Below are positions 9,135 to 18,865 of a stretch of 64,000 bases of DNA, piece after piece; position 1 is the stretch's first letter, and every line of letters starts with the position of its first letter. Below the pieces are notes generated by a model that ran no database searches, had not been told where the DNA came from, and saw nothing but the letters and a program-made list of their open reading frames with translations. The stretch is from Gammaproteobacteria bacterium (GTDB lineage: Bacteria > Pseudomonadota > Gammaproteobacteria > Pseudomonadales > Pseudohongiellaceae): the NCBI GenBank assembly GCA_029253585.1, contig JAQWZF010000023.1, positions 1 through 64,000 of the forward strand. The letters are read 5' to 3'. The position numbers were made by a program, and so were the translations under genes.

Positions 9135-10301
9135 TCAAGCGATAACCCCACCCTCTCGCAGCTCATCAATCTCTGCAGCACTCAACTTCAAATCTTCTCT
9201 CAACACCTCATCGGTATGCTCTCCCAACTTCGCTACCCAGCTGGAAGGAGTGTTATCAGAATGGCTAAATTTAGCTGGCATATTCTGAATAAGAAATTCA
9301 CCCAGCTGATCGTCGGATACAGACGTGAATGAATTTCTTTCCAGCACTTGCGGATGAACAAACAGATCTTCTACTTGCTGATAGTTGCTGCAAGGAACGC
9401 CGGCGAGATTTAGCGCCTCTTCACACTCGGCGGCCGTAAGCTTCGCAGACCAATGCTCGACTTCCATTGCCAGTTCTTTGTAGTTCGCCGTTCGTGGCCC
9501 TCGCACAAAGCGTGGGTCCGTTAACAGGTCTGGTCTGTTCAGCGCCTTGGACAAACTCTCCAGGTTCTTGTCGGACACCGCGCAGACCATGACAAAACCA
9601 TCTTTCACCTTTACCGGATGAAAGCGGCCTATCACCGCCGGTTCTTCCATCTGCGCACCCTGGATATGCGCCGGAATCAGGCTCATCATCGATTCCATCA
9701 TGCTTACATCGATATATTCCCCGACCCCATGACGCTCCAAGCCCAACAGGGCGGTTTGTATAGCTGAGAAGGCATAAGTACCGGTCAGGATATCGGCGAC
9801 CATAATATCCCAGCTGGGAGGGCAAAGATTTTCCTCTGACTGGGCCCTGGCTTGAACACTGTCAAAACCACTGGCGGCATGGACGATGGGGGCGAAGGCG
9901 GCGCGGTTCACGTAGGGCCCTGACTGGCCAAAGCCCGAAATAGAACAATAGATTAATTCAGGGTTTTCTTTCTTGAGGCTTTCATAGTCCAGACCAAATT
10001 TGGCCATGATGCCAGGGCGAAAGTTTTCAATGACGATATCAGCGTCACTGATGAGCCGCTTCACCAGCATCTGGCCGGCCGCACTTTTAAGGTTAACGGC
10101 GATACTTCGTTTGCCCGCATTAAAGTGGCTGAACACGCGGCTTGTTCCATCCACACCCCGAATTAGATCGCCAACACCGGGAGTTTCCACCTTGATTACC
10201 TCGGCGCCACAGTCCAATAAATAGCGGGAACAGAGTGGCCCTGCAAATACAGCGGAGAAGTCTACAACCTTATATCCTTCGAGAGGTTTCTTAGTGTTCA
10301 T
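9135..10301 (-). CDS. CaiB/BaiF (family III) CoA-transferase
   Basis: LEGYKVVDFSAVFAGPLCSRYLLDCGAEVIKVE, NFRPGIMAKFGLDYESLKKENPELIYCSISGFGQSGPY. Confidence 0.95.
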   Translation of the reverse strand: MNTKKPLEGYKVVDFSAVFAGPLCSRYLLDCGAEVIKVETPGVGDLIRGVDGTSRVFSHFNAGKRSIAVNLKSAAGQMLVKRLISDADIVIENFRPGIMAKFGLDYESLKKENPELIYCSISGFGQSGPYVNRAAFAPIVHAASGFDSVQARAQSEENLCPPSWDIMVADILTGTYAFSAIQTALLGLERHGVGEYIDVSMMESMMSLIPAHIQGAQMEEPAVIGRFHPVKVKDGFVMVCAVSDKNLESLSKALNRPDLLTDPRFVRGPRTANYKELAMEVEHWSAKLTAAECEEALNLAGVPCSNYQQVEDLFVHPQVLERNSFTSVSDDQLGEFLIQNMPAKFSHSDNTPSSWVAKLGEHTDEVLREDLKLSAAEIDELREGGVIA

Positions 10302-10455
10302 TAACAGCCTTGCCTGTAGTTGAATGAATCAGCACATTTAACAATCAAAGTATTCGAGATTCAATCCTAGCAAGAAATGTTAGGAAATTAAGCTAACGAT
10401 TTACCCTGAGGATAGAAGCGTTGATTTGGTCTAGCATGAAGCATTAGCTACAGGA

Positions 10456-10836
10456 ATGACAGTTAATAGCCCTCATTCAGCCTCACTTAATAGAGTGTCC
10501 CTTTATCACAAGTTGCGAGTACCCCTAGCCCATTTCAGGAAGAAAAGCCTGTTCAATAGCGCGAAGGAAGCCTATCAGCTAGGCTTGATTACGCGTGTCG
10601 TACCCTCTACAGAACTCGCCACTGCGACAGAAGAATTAGCATTGAAACTCTGTCAGATGTCGCCCCTGGCATTAAAACGTACACGGGATCTGATGTACCA
10701 GATGGAAGATATGCCCTTCAAAGACGTTCCGGAGGCGGCATTACAGGCACTCTTCGCCGCCTTTGACAGCGAAGACGGCAAAGAGGCAAGGGCTGCGTTT
10801 ATCGAGAAACGAAAGCCGCAATGGACGGGTCGCTAG
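10456..10836 (+). pseudogene. C-terminal remnant of enoyl-CoA hydratase/isomerase
   Basis: Only the tail is recognisable: FNSAKEAYQLGLITRVVPSTELATATEELALKLCQMSPLALKRTRDLMY...AAFIEKRKPQW; catalytic N-terminal two-thirds absent. Confidence 0.75.
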
Positions 10837-10875
10837 AGTCAGTGGGAACACCGCCGCAGGGCACTTTGATCAACA

Positions 10876-11463
10876 CTAGTACTGCGGGATATTCCGCTGA
10901 AAAACCTGCCAGTAATACCATTTCGCAACGACCTGCTCAGTACCGTCGTCAGCTACAGTTCTAGTAATCGGGTCTCTACCAAGAATCTCAGCGAGCTCGG
11001 CAGGGTCGCTAACCAATGCCGCCGTCATCTCATAGATCTTGCCGTCTATCTTCAGGCGCACCCGTGGATCACGCTCAACGTTAGCCCACCACTGCTTGTA
11101 ATCGGGAAATTCTCTTTCCAGCCTGGCATCTCTTGCACTGCCACCTATATAGAGTTTATCGCCGCGGGGAGTGGGCAGGATCGTTACAGAATAGGGTATA
11201 CCGTACCAGGTACGCGTCTCGAGCATGATGGTGTTGCCCCGCTGCGGATGACTGACGTCTGAGACCCAACTCCAGTCGGTCACGGGCTCGCGCACAAGCT
11301 CTCCCGATAGCCACAGGCCGGGCAAGGTCATCCGGCCCCTTTGATTGTATTCCTCTGTGGTGTAATCCATGTATTCGGGGTCGAGACCGGTTACGCGCAG
11401 AATTAGCAGAGCGCCAAACAGAAGGAACCCAACGCCCAGCAGAGCTTTCCCGAGTTTTCCCAT
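10876..11463 (-). CDS. Membrane-anchored split-barrel (PNPOx/deazaflavin-like) hypothetical protein
   Basis: N-terminal TM; GDKLYIGGSARDARLEREFPDYKQWWANVERDPRVRLKIDGKIYEMTA. Confidence 0.55.
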   Translation of the reverse strand: MGKLGKALLGVGFLLFGALLILRVTGLDPEYMDYTTEEYNQRGRMTLPGLWLSGELVREPVTDWSWVSDVSHPQRGNTIMLETRTWYGIPYSVTILPTPRGDKLYIGGSARDARLEREFPDYKQWWANVERDPRVRLKIDGKIYEMTAALVSDPAELAEILGRDPITRTVADDGTEQVVAKWYYWQVFQRNIPQY

Positions 11464-11900
11464 GACTTCTTGCCTCCCCTTGTGTGTAGGAATTAATAGA
11501 TGGGGCTAGAGTAAAAATAGCGTAGTTTTCGACTATCGGAATCTGAAAACCATAGCACACTTCTGCGCACACTCGAATCTCTAGCTTTCTACAGATTGAT
11601 CCATCTAAAAAGTCTGTCACCCAGTCTACCGATAATCCCCGTGTCTGAGGCTAGGTCCGATTCAAAACACACTGGAAGTGGCGACATGTAGATGCTGTTT
11701 ATGCAGCAGTAACATTGCCTAAAGTGGAATGACTAGATAGTATCTTTGATCTTATTCAAGGCATCCCTATTTAAAACCCATGCCAGTGAGTATTGGCCCC
11801 TATTACGGGCCCGCACTGACACCTATGATGGCTAGTAATTGGAAAGAAAAGAGTCGCTGCAGCATCCAAAAATAATAGTGAATCGCACAGAGGTTTACCC

Positions 11901-12779
11901 ATGAACAGTTCAATCGTCAGATCATCTATCTTTACAACATTGCTTGGCACCGTTGTCTTCATCTCTTCGCTGGCCAGCGCGCAATCATCTCCACCCGAAG
12001 GCTGGGTGACACCCTATCCGGCATTTCGAGTCATCGGCCCTCTATACGGAGTTGGTATGCTGGATCTCAGTGTATTTCTCATTACATCCGAGGAAGGCCA
12101 TATCCTCATCAATACAGGGTTGGCGGACTCCACGGAACATATACGCAACAACATCGAGTCTTTGGGTTTTCGCCTGGAAGATGTGCGCATCTTGCTCACC
12201 ATGCAAGCGCACTGGGATCACACCGCCGCAATGGCCGAGATCAAACAGCTTACCGGGGCCGAAGTATGGGCCACACCTGCCGATGCTAGGGTGTTGCAAG
12301 ATGGCGGATTTAGTGACGCCCATTTCGGCGGCCGGGAATCTTTTGATCCGGTATCGGTCGATCGCATTATTGAGCAGGATGATGTTATAACCCTGGGCGA
12401 TCTGAGCATCACCGTGCATGAGCATCCGGGCCACACCGAGGGCAGTTCCAGCTACAGTTTTCAGGTGAGTGAGAATGGCCAAACCTATGATGTCGCCATC
12501 GCCAACATGGGCACCATCAACCCCGGCAAACATATCGTTATTGATCCGACCTATGAAGGCGTCGCGGTAGATTTCGCCACCACCTATAACAAACAGAAAC
12601 AGATGGACGTGGATGTCTGGGTGTCCGCTCATGCCAGCCAGTACAACATGCATGAGAAATACACGCCGGGCCGTCCCTATAGCCCGGACACCTTCGTCGA
12701 CCCGATGGGGTTTATCAAGGCCGTCGAAAGATTGGAGACAGCCTATCTAAGCGTCATAGCTCAGGAGCTGGATCAATAA
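11901..12779 (+). CDS. Subclass B3-like metallo-beta-lactamase with Gln at position 116 (GOB-type motif)
   Basis: MQAHWDHTAAM (QxHxDH), HEHPGHTEGSSSY, SAHASQYNMHEK; signal peptide. Confidence 0.85.
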   Translation: MNSSIVRSSIFTTLLGTVVFISSLASAQSSPPEGWVTPYPAFRVIGPLYGVGMLDLSVFLITSEEGHILINTGLADSTEHIRNNIESLGFRLEDVRILLTMQAHWDHTAAMAEIKQLTGAEVWATPADARVLQDGGFSDAHFGGRESFDPVSVDRIIEQDDVITLGDLSITVHEHPGHTEGSSSYSFQVSENGQTYDVAIANMGTINPGKHIVIDPTYEGVAVDFATTYNKQKQMDVDVWVSAHASQYNMHEKYTPGRPYSPDTFVDPMGFIKAVERLETAYLSVIAQELDQ

Positions 12780-12925
12780 TTAAAGCGAAAGACGGAGCGT
12801 AATTGAGTACTGGGGAGGGTTGTGAATTTTTATTTCCAAGCTGCTCCAATTCCCCCACACCTTCGCTTGGGCTGGCGCTAGATGAAATTCTGCCTAGCCT
12901 CTCGAACGGGCGCCGAGTACAAATA

Positions 12926-12957
12926 AAAAAGCCTCGACCGACAGGCCGAGGCTTTTT
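12926..12957. terminator. Bidirectional intrinsic terminator
   Basis: aaaaagcctcg-accgacaggc-cgaggcttttt between convergent genes. Confidence 0.85.
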
Positions 12958-12984
12958 CTAATCTAAAGTAGATCTCTCTAGCGC

Positions 12985-15249
12985 TTATCCAACCGCACCC
13001 GTCTCCTCAACCTGATAATTAAGGTCGAAACGACTCAGTGGCAATTGACGTACGCGAGTGCCGGTAGCATTGAACACGGCATTCATCAGTGCTGGCGCAA
13101 TACCGGGCGTGCCTGGCTCACCAGCCCCACCGATATCGTGCCCGCTATTGATAATATGCGTCTCAATATTGGGCGCTTCGTTCATCCGCACCGCCTTGTA
13201 GTCATGGAAGTTGCTCTGCACCACCGCACCTTTCTCGATGGTGATCTCGCCATGCAGCGCCGCGGTCAAGCCATAGATGATGCCGGATTCGAGTTGTGCA
13301 GCGATGCCGTCTGGAGCTACCGCGGTACCCGCATCGATTACTGCGACTACCCTTTCCACGGAAACCTCACCCGCAACCACCGCCACTTCAACAACCTGTG
13401 CGACGATGGAGCCGAATGACTCCTGCAGCGAGATGCCTCGGCCGCTCCCCTCAGGCAATGGCCTGCTCCATTGTGCTTCCTCTGCGGCTTTATTTAGAAC
13501 TGCCAAATGCCGCGGGCAATCTTTAAGTAGTTCTGCACGAAACTCGAAGGAATCTTTGCCAGCCGCGTTAGCCACTTCATCGATAAACGATTCGGTAAAG
13601 AAACCATGCTGAGAGTGATCGACGCTGCGCCATGCTCCAAAAGGTATATGCACGGGGCTGCTCACATAACCGATATCCTGCGCCGGAATAGCGTAAGGAA
13701 TCAATGGCGCCTCGATCGGCTCATTCTTGTTAGTGTAGGTGTTCTCCCAAGCCAGGAGATTGTCCTGCGCATCGAAAGCGGCTCGAAAGCGACTCTGCAC
13801 AGCAGGTCTGTAGAAATCCTGACGCACGTCTTCCTCTCGTGACCAGATGAGCTGCACCGGCCTACCCACTTCTCTAGCTAGGTGCGCCACCTGAAGCGCC
13901 CAGTCAGGACGCGCCTTGCGTCCAAAACCGCCACCCATGGAATGGTTATGAAGAGTGACTTTCTCAGGGTCCATGCCTAGCGAGTTGGCAATATCTCTGC
14001 GAAAACCCAAGGGGTTCTGACAGCCTACCCAAATTTCGGCGCTATCCGCTCTAACATCGGCGGTTGCATTCAATGGCTCCATGCAGGTGTGCGCCAGAAA
14101 TGGCACGTGATAGTCAGCATCAACAACTTTTGCGGCACCGACAAAAACAGAACCGGCTTCGCCCTGGACATGATCAGTCTGACGTTCAGCACTGGCTGAA
14201 ATATCGCGATTGAATTGTTCAAAAATTCCATCGCTGGAGACCGTCTCAAAACCCACCTCACTCCATTGCACTTTCAGTTCTTTAAGCCCTTTACTAGCGG
14301 ACCAATAACTATCGGCGACAATAGCCACTGTCTCAGCGGAGACGGTATCTCCAAGCATGCTGCTAACTGTTGTAGCAGGAATAACAATAACGTCTACCAC
14401 ACCCTCTACGGAGCGCGCCGCGCTATCGTCAAGCTCTACTACACTGCCACCGGGCACCGGCGAGCGAACCACGGTCGCATACAGCATATTGGGCAGCTGT
14501 ACATCCATGGCGAATTTAACCGAGCCATCTACCTTTGCCGGGATATCCCGTCGCGGTTTATGGGTGCCAACAATTTTATAATCTGCCGGGTCTTTAAAAG
14601 TAGGCGTATAGGAAGGCGTCATTTCAGCGACGTCTGCGGCGAAGAAGGCATAAGGCTCTCTTCGATTGCTTGCCACATGGATAAGATGACTCTTCTCGGT
14701 AGTGACTTCCTCTACCGGGACATCCCAGGCTTCTGCAGCCGCCTGTTGCAGCATTTGTCGCGTGGCTGCGCCGGCTGTTCGCATGGCCAAGATACCCGTT
14801 GTGCGGACACTCATACTGCCGCCAGTGATCTGCATATTCAGCGTATCGGCAACTCGCATCATCATACCGTCGACTGTTGGTATAACCAGATTAGGAAAGT
14901 CTATTCCTGTCAGTAGATAGCGCCGCCCCGCTGCATACATCGCATACTCGCCGATGGCAGGTGCTTCCTCCAGCTTTAGCTGATCCCAATCGGCATCAAG
15001 CTCTTCTGCAAGCATCTGGCCTAGGGCCGTATGCACGCCCTGGCCCATTTCGGCATGAGGAATAATAGCTGTGATTGTATTATCACTATCGATCTTGACG
15101 TAGGTGTGCACCAGGTTGGCACCATCGTCGCCCAACTTAGCCGCGAGGCCCTTAACCTGATTGCCGGGCCGCATGGCTATACCAACGACGACTCCACCGC
15201 CGGCTACGATGCCGCTTGTAATAAATGCGCGTCTGGTCCATTTAGACAT
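12985..15249 (-). CDS. Molybdopterin-binding aldehyde/isoquinoline oxidoreductase large subunit (IorB-like), Tat signal
   Basis: 754 aa; [13 protein letters not shown] twin-Arg; [49 protein letters not shown]. Confidence 0.92.
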   Translation of the reverse strand: MSKWTRRAFITSGIVAGGGVVVGIAMRPGNQVKGLAAKLGDDGANLVHTYVKIDSDNTITAIIPHAEMGQGVHTALGQMLAEELDADWDQLKLEEAPAIGEYAMYAAGRRYLLTGIDFPNLVIPTVDGMMMRVADTLNMQITGGSMSVRTTGILAMRTAGAATRQMLQQAAAEAWDVPVEEVTTEKSHLIHVASNRREPYAFFAADVAEMTPSYTPTFKDPADYKIVGTHKPRRDIPAKVDGSVKFAMDVQLPNMLYATVVRSPVPGGSVVELDDSAARSVEGVVDVIVIPATTVSSMLGDTVSAETVAIVADSYWSASKGLKELKVQWSEVGFETVSSDGIFEQFNRDISASAERQTDHVQGEAGSVFVGAAKVVDADYHVPFLAHTCMEPLNATADVRADSAEIWVGCQNPLGFRRDIANSLGMDPEKVTLHNHSMGGGFGRKARPDWALQVAHLAREVGRPVQLIWSREEDVRQDFYRPAVQSRFRAAFDAQDNLLAWENTYTNKNEPIEAPLIPYAIPAQDIGYVSSPVHIPFGAWRSVDHSQHGFFTESFIDEVANAAGKDSFEFRAELLKDCPRHLAVLNKAAEEAQWSRPLPEGSGRGISLQESFGSIVAQVVEVAVVAGEVSVERVVAVIDAGTAVAPDGIAAQLESGIIYGLTAALHGEITIEKGAVVQSNFHDYKAVRMNEAPNIETHIINSGHDIGGAGEPGTPGIAPALMNAVFNATGTRVRQLPLSRFDLNYQVEETGAVG

Positions 15250-15760
15250 GGTTCACCTCCGCTCCGTTGTAAAACAACGTCTCGTCCGTGTTGGACGCGA
15301 TGCCCACCGAATCGACAGATTTGATAGCGCTGCGTATACGCCCGTACATGCCACAGCGGCAGATGTTGCCCTGCATAGCCGTATCTATATCGGCATCAGT
15401 TGGATTGGGATTGTTGGAGAGCAATGCCGAGGCAGACATCAGCTGGCCCGATTGGCAGTAACCACATTGCGGAACCTGATGATCAACCCAGGCCTGCTGC
15501 AGGGGATGTAGATCACCCGATGCCGAGCGCAGCCCTTCAATAGTCGTCAGCTGCTTGCCTTCGATAGCTGATATAGGCGTGACACACGAGCGGATCGCTG
15601 CTCCATCGATATGGACGGTACAGGCTCCACACTGCGATATGCCGCAACCAAATTTTGTTCCAGTGAGTCCGAGTTGCTCACGAATTACCCACAGCAGTGG
15701 CTTAGATGGATCTACATCTACCGTCTGCTGAACACCATTCACCCAAAAGGACGTACTCAT
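15242..15760 (-). CDS. (2Fe-2S) small subunit of molybdenum hydroxylase (IorA-like)
   Basis: [20 protein letters not shown] and CGYCQSGQ...[16 protein letters not shown] extends to 15775 but MSTSFW at 15760 is the more likely start; overlaps the large subunit by 8 bp. Confidence 0.93.
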   Translation of the reverse strand: MSTSFWVNGVQQTVDVDPSKPLLWVIREQLGLTGTKFGCGISQCGACTVHIDGAAIRSCVTPISAIEGKQLTTIEGLRSASGDLHPLQQAWVDHQVPQCGYCQSGQLMSASALLSNNPNPTDADIDTAMQGNICRCGMYGRIRSAIKSVDSVGIASNTDETLFYNGAEVNHV

Positions 15761-15875
15761 TACTTTCTCCAACAATTAATTTGCAAGGAATCGATCACCG
15801 GCCCACCTACGTGTTTTATCTCGATCTCAACGATAGAAGTCCGCATTGTGAGATCGTTTTTACTACGGGCGGCCA

Positions 15876-15917
15876 AATTACTTTGTAATTCCTGACATAT
15901 TATGCAGTAATTGTCAG
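15876..15917. promoter_or_regulatory. Candidate TetR operator: aattac-ttt-gtaatt and CTGACA-N14-TGTCAG inverted repeats
   Basis: Dyads at 15876-15890 and 15892-15917 in the divergent intergenic region between iorAB-like genes and tetR. Confidence 0.45.
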
Positions 15918-15972
15918 ATTGTCTATAAAAACCGGCCCACGCCACCTGACCAAACATGCTATTCGAGATAGA

Positions 15973-16584
15973 ATGCAGACCATGACGAATTCGAAAACAA
16001 CTTCAACACGGGCAAGCGTGAAGAAGAAAAAGGTATTAGATACCACTTCTGATGTGTTCGCCCAGTATGGCTTCAAACGCACGACGATGAACGACATAGC
16101 CCAGGCAGCCGGAATATCCAGGCCCGCACTCTATCTGATGTTCGACAACAAAGAACAGCTATTCAAAGAACTCGCAGCCTACCGTCTGGATCTGTCATTA
16201 AAAGAAGCCAAAACTGTTCTAGAAGGAGATGGAAGTGTGAGCAGCCGCTTCATTGACGCGATAATGGTTTTTGAGAAAACCTACACCGAGCCGGTTGCCA
16301 ACTCGCCCCATGGCGCTGAGTTGGTAGATGTAAATATGAATCTGGCGACAGATGTCATGACCAAAGGCTATGCAAAGCTTATTGCGGCCCTCGCAAAACT
16401 CCTCAAAGATGCAGATAAATCCGGAGAAGTCAGCTTTGAGAATACGCCTATGACCTACAAGGCATTCGTCGAATTGTTGTTGTCATCCATCGGCGGGCTT
16501 AAAAAGAAAGCCAGCTCGAAGGCGGAATACCGCAAGCAAACTCAACAGGTCGCACACGTTTTCCTAGGCTCTATCATCAAATAA
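15973..16584 (+). CDS. TetR/AcrR family transcriptional regulator
   Basis: TSDVFAQYGFKRTTMNDIAQAAGISRPALYLMFDNKEQLFKELA; ORF track start at 15919 is a TTG, ATG at 15973 preferred. Confidence 0.92.
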   Translation: MQTMTNSKTTSTRASVKKKKVLDTTSDVFAQYGFKRTTMNDIAQAAGISRPALYLMFDNKEQLFKELAAYRLDLSLKEAKTVLEGDGSVSSRFIDAIMVFEKTYTEPVANSPHGAELVDVNMNLATDVMTKGYAKLIAALAKLLKDADKSGEVSFENTPMTYKAFVELLLSSIGGLKKKASSKAEYRKQTQQVAHVFLGSIIK

Positions 16585-16865
16585 GCTGACGACTAGATTT
16601 GCACTCAGTTTTGCCTGGGTAGAATACGGCAGTTTCGGACAGGCGCCATCTGCGACTCCATGACACATTTCGAATTCACCGATCCAACACAGTGATTCAA
16701 CTGCAGAATCGATCATGCGTACCACCAACAATTCTCACACCGATGGCTAAACCAATTGCGAAGCACACCTAATGAGCGCATCGTTACAATGCCCAGCAGG
16801 GAAGAGAAGAGAGAGAAAGAGTTAATTGCTTATCCGCCCAGGGATCAAAACCAATCTAGCTGAAA

Positions 16866-17825
16866 CTAGGTATAGAGATGGCAAGCGACTTTCCTTTCTA
16901 TATCCTTTAGCGGAATAAGTTGGGGGGTTATGCTCTTGCAGACATCCATAACTTTTGGACAACGATTGGCAAATCGACACCCGGCAGGAACATTTACAGG
17001 CGACGGAATCTCTCCCTGAATAGCTGTGGATGGCCTCGATCTTTCCAACTCCGGGTCAGGCTCAGGGTTTGAACCGATCAGCACCTGGGTATAGGGATGC
17101 TTAGGATCGAAATAGACTTCATCTGCCTTCCCGACTTCGACAAGAGAACCAAGATACATAACCGCCATACGATCGCTGACATAGCGGACCATAGAGAGAT
17201 CGTGAGCAATAAATAGCAGAGTCAGGCCCATAGACTCCTTAAGCTCACCCAACAAGTTGATCACCTGCGCCTGCACCGAAACATCCAGCGCCGAAATAGG
17301 TTCATCGCATACCACAAACTCCGGCTCCAGAATCATCGCCCTCGCGATACCGATACGCTGCCGCTGACCGCCCGAGAACTCATGGGGGTAGCGGGACATA
17401 TGATCGGCGTGCAGCCCTACCTTCTCTAACCAGACAGCCACCTTGTCTCTAACAATCGATGGATCATGGTTTTGGTGAAGCTTCAGACCTTCCCCCACGA
17501 TTTCACCAATAGTCATTCTCGGGTTAAGAGAGGAATAGGGATCCTGAAATATCATCTGCATGTTTGTCGCAAAACGACGAAAATCCTTTGCCTGGTATTT
17601 CTGAGGGAGCACCTCTCCCCTGAATTTAACCTGCCCCGATGTCTTATCATGAAGACCGAGCACGGTCTTTCCCAATGTAGACTTACCGGAACCAGACTCT
17701 CCCACCAGACCGACAATTTCTTTTTCCGCAATGCTTAAGGAAACGTTTTCTACGGCATGAACGCGATGCTTTCGACCCATATCGAAAAACTTGGTCAGCT
17801 CGATAACTTCAAGTAAGTTGCTCAT
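16866..17825 (-). CDS. Oligopeptide/dipeptide ABC transporter ATP-binding protein (OppF/DppF-like)
   Basis: Walker A GESGSGKST, LSGGQRQRIGIARAM-type signature (FSGGQRQRIGIARAM), C-terminal oligo_HPY region. Confidence 0.95.
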   Translation of the reverse strand: MSNLLEVIELTKFFDMGRKHRVHAVENVSLSIAEKEIVGLVGESGSGKSTLGKTVLGLHDKTSGQVKFRGEVLPQKYQAKDFRRFATNMQMIFQDPYSSLNPRMTIGEIVGEGLKLHQNHDPSIVRDKVAVWLEKVGLHADHMSRYPHEFSGGQRQRIGIARAMILEPEFVVCDEPISALDVSVQAQVINLLGELKESMGLTLLFIAHDLSMVRYVSDRMAVMYLGSLVEVGKADEVYFDPKHPYTQVLIGSNPEPDPELERSRPSTAIQGEIPSPVNVPAGCRFANRCPKVMDVCKSITPQLIPLKDIERKVACHLYT

Positions 17826-18865
17826 TTCGCCTCTTCCTTGAAATACAGTTGATCGGGCTTATTGGAAGAGGAAACGTGATGCAGCCAGCAGCGACTGAAG
17901 TGGTCTTTAGCCAGAAACGTATCGTCGGGTTGTTGCCGGTTACAGATCTGCATCGCATAAGGACAGCGGGCGCAATAACCACAGCCCTGCGGCGGAGAAA
18001 ACAGATCGGGTGGACTACCCTCGATAGGTTTCAGCTCATGCTGCAGAGAAGGATCATTTGTTGGCATGGCCTCTTTAAGTCCCAGGGTATAAGGATGTGC
18101 AGAGCGATAGAAAACATCATCGACCATGCCATGCTCAACTATCTTACCGGCGTACATAACCGCTACTTCGTCGGCCATTCTCGCAACCACACCGAGATCG
18201 TGTGTTATGAGAATTACTGCCATACCCGTCTCTTTCTGCAGATCTTGCAACAGATCAAGAATCTGTGCCTGAATCGTTACATCCAGAGCGGTTGTTGGTT
18301 CGTCGGCTATCAGGATTGAAGGCTTGCAGGCAATCGCCATTGCGATCATCGCGCGCTGCAACATTCCCCCAGAAAATTCAAAGGGATATTGTCGCGCCCT
18401 CTTCGCCGCTTCCGGGATTTTGCTCATCTCCAGCAGTCGAATAGCCTCATTGAATGCCTTCTTGTAGCTGTATCCGCGATGCACCTGAAGAGGTTCCGCT
18501 ATCTGATCACCGATGGTCATAGTAGGGTTCAGGGAGGTCATCGGGTCCTGAAAGATCATTCCGATTTCCGAACCCCGAATCTCCTTGCCATTGACTATGG
18601 TGCGCCCCAGAATTTCATGCCCCTTGAGCCTCGCCGAACCCGAAGTAATTCGACCAGGAGGCATGGGAATAAGCCCCATCATACTCTGTACCGTCACGGA
18701 CTTGCCGCAACCAGACTCGCCTACGATGGCAAGCGTCTTGCCTTCTTCTACAGAAAAAGAAACACCGCGAACAGCCTGCACGATTCCGCCGTAGGTATCG
18801 AATTCGACAGCGAGGTCTTCAACCTCAAGCAGAGATGCGCTGTTAGCTGCTGTAACCGAACTCAT
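17822..18865 (-). CDS. Oligopeptide/dipeptide ABC transporter ATP-binding protein (OppD/DppD-like)
   Basis: GESGCGKS, EFSGGMLQRAMIAMAI, YCARCPYAMQIC. Confidence 0.95.
   Translation of the reverse strand: MSSVTAANSASLLEVEDLAVEFDTYGGIVQAVRGVSFSVEEGKTLAIVGESGCGKSVTVQSMMGLIPMPPGRITSGSARLKGHEILGRTIVNGKEIRGSEIGMIFQDPMTSLNPTMTIGDQIAEPLQVHRGYSYKKAFNEAIRLLEMSKIPEAAKRARQYPFEFSGGMLQRAMIAMAIACKPSILIADEPTTALDVTIQAQILDLLQDLQKETGMAVILITHDLGVVARMADEVAVMYAGKIVEHGMVDDVFYRSAHPYTLGLKEAMPTNDPSLQHELKPIEGSPPDLFSPPQGCGYCARCPYAMQICNRQQPDDTFLAKDHFSRCWLHHVSSSNKPDQLYFKEEAK

Noticed and set aside
12042-12653. 203-aa minus-strand ORF
   Set aside because: Antisense shadow of the B3 metallo-beta-lactamase-like gene.
14215-14916. 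233-aa plus-strand ORF (and other ORFs antisense to 12985..15249)
   Set aside because: Fully inside a confidently assigned molybdenum hydroxylase gene on the opposite strand; no domain signature.
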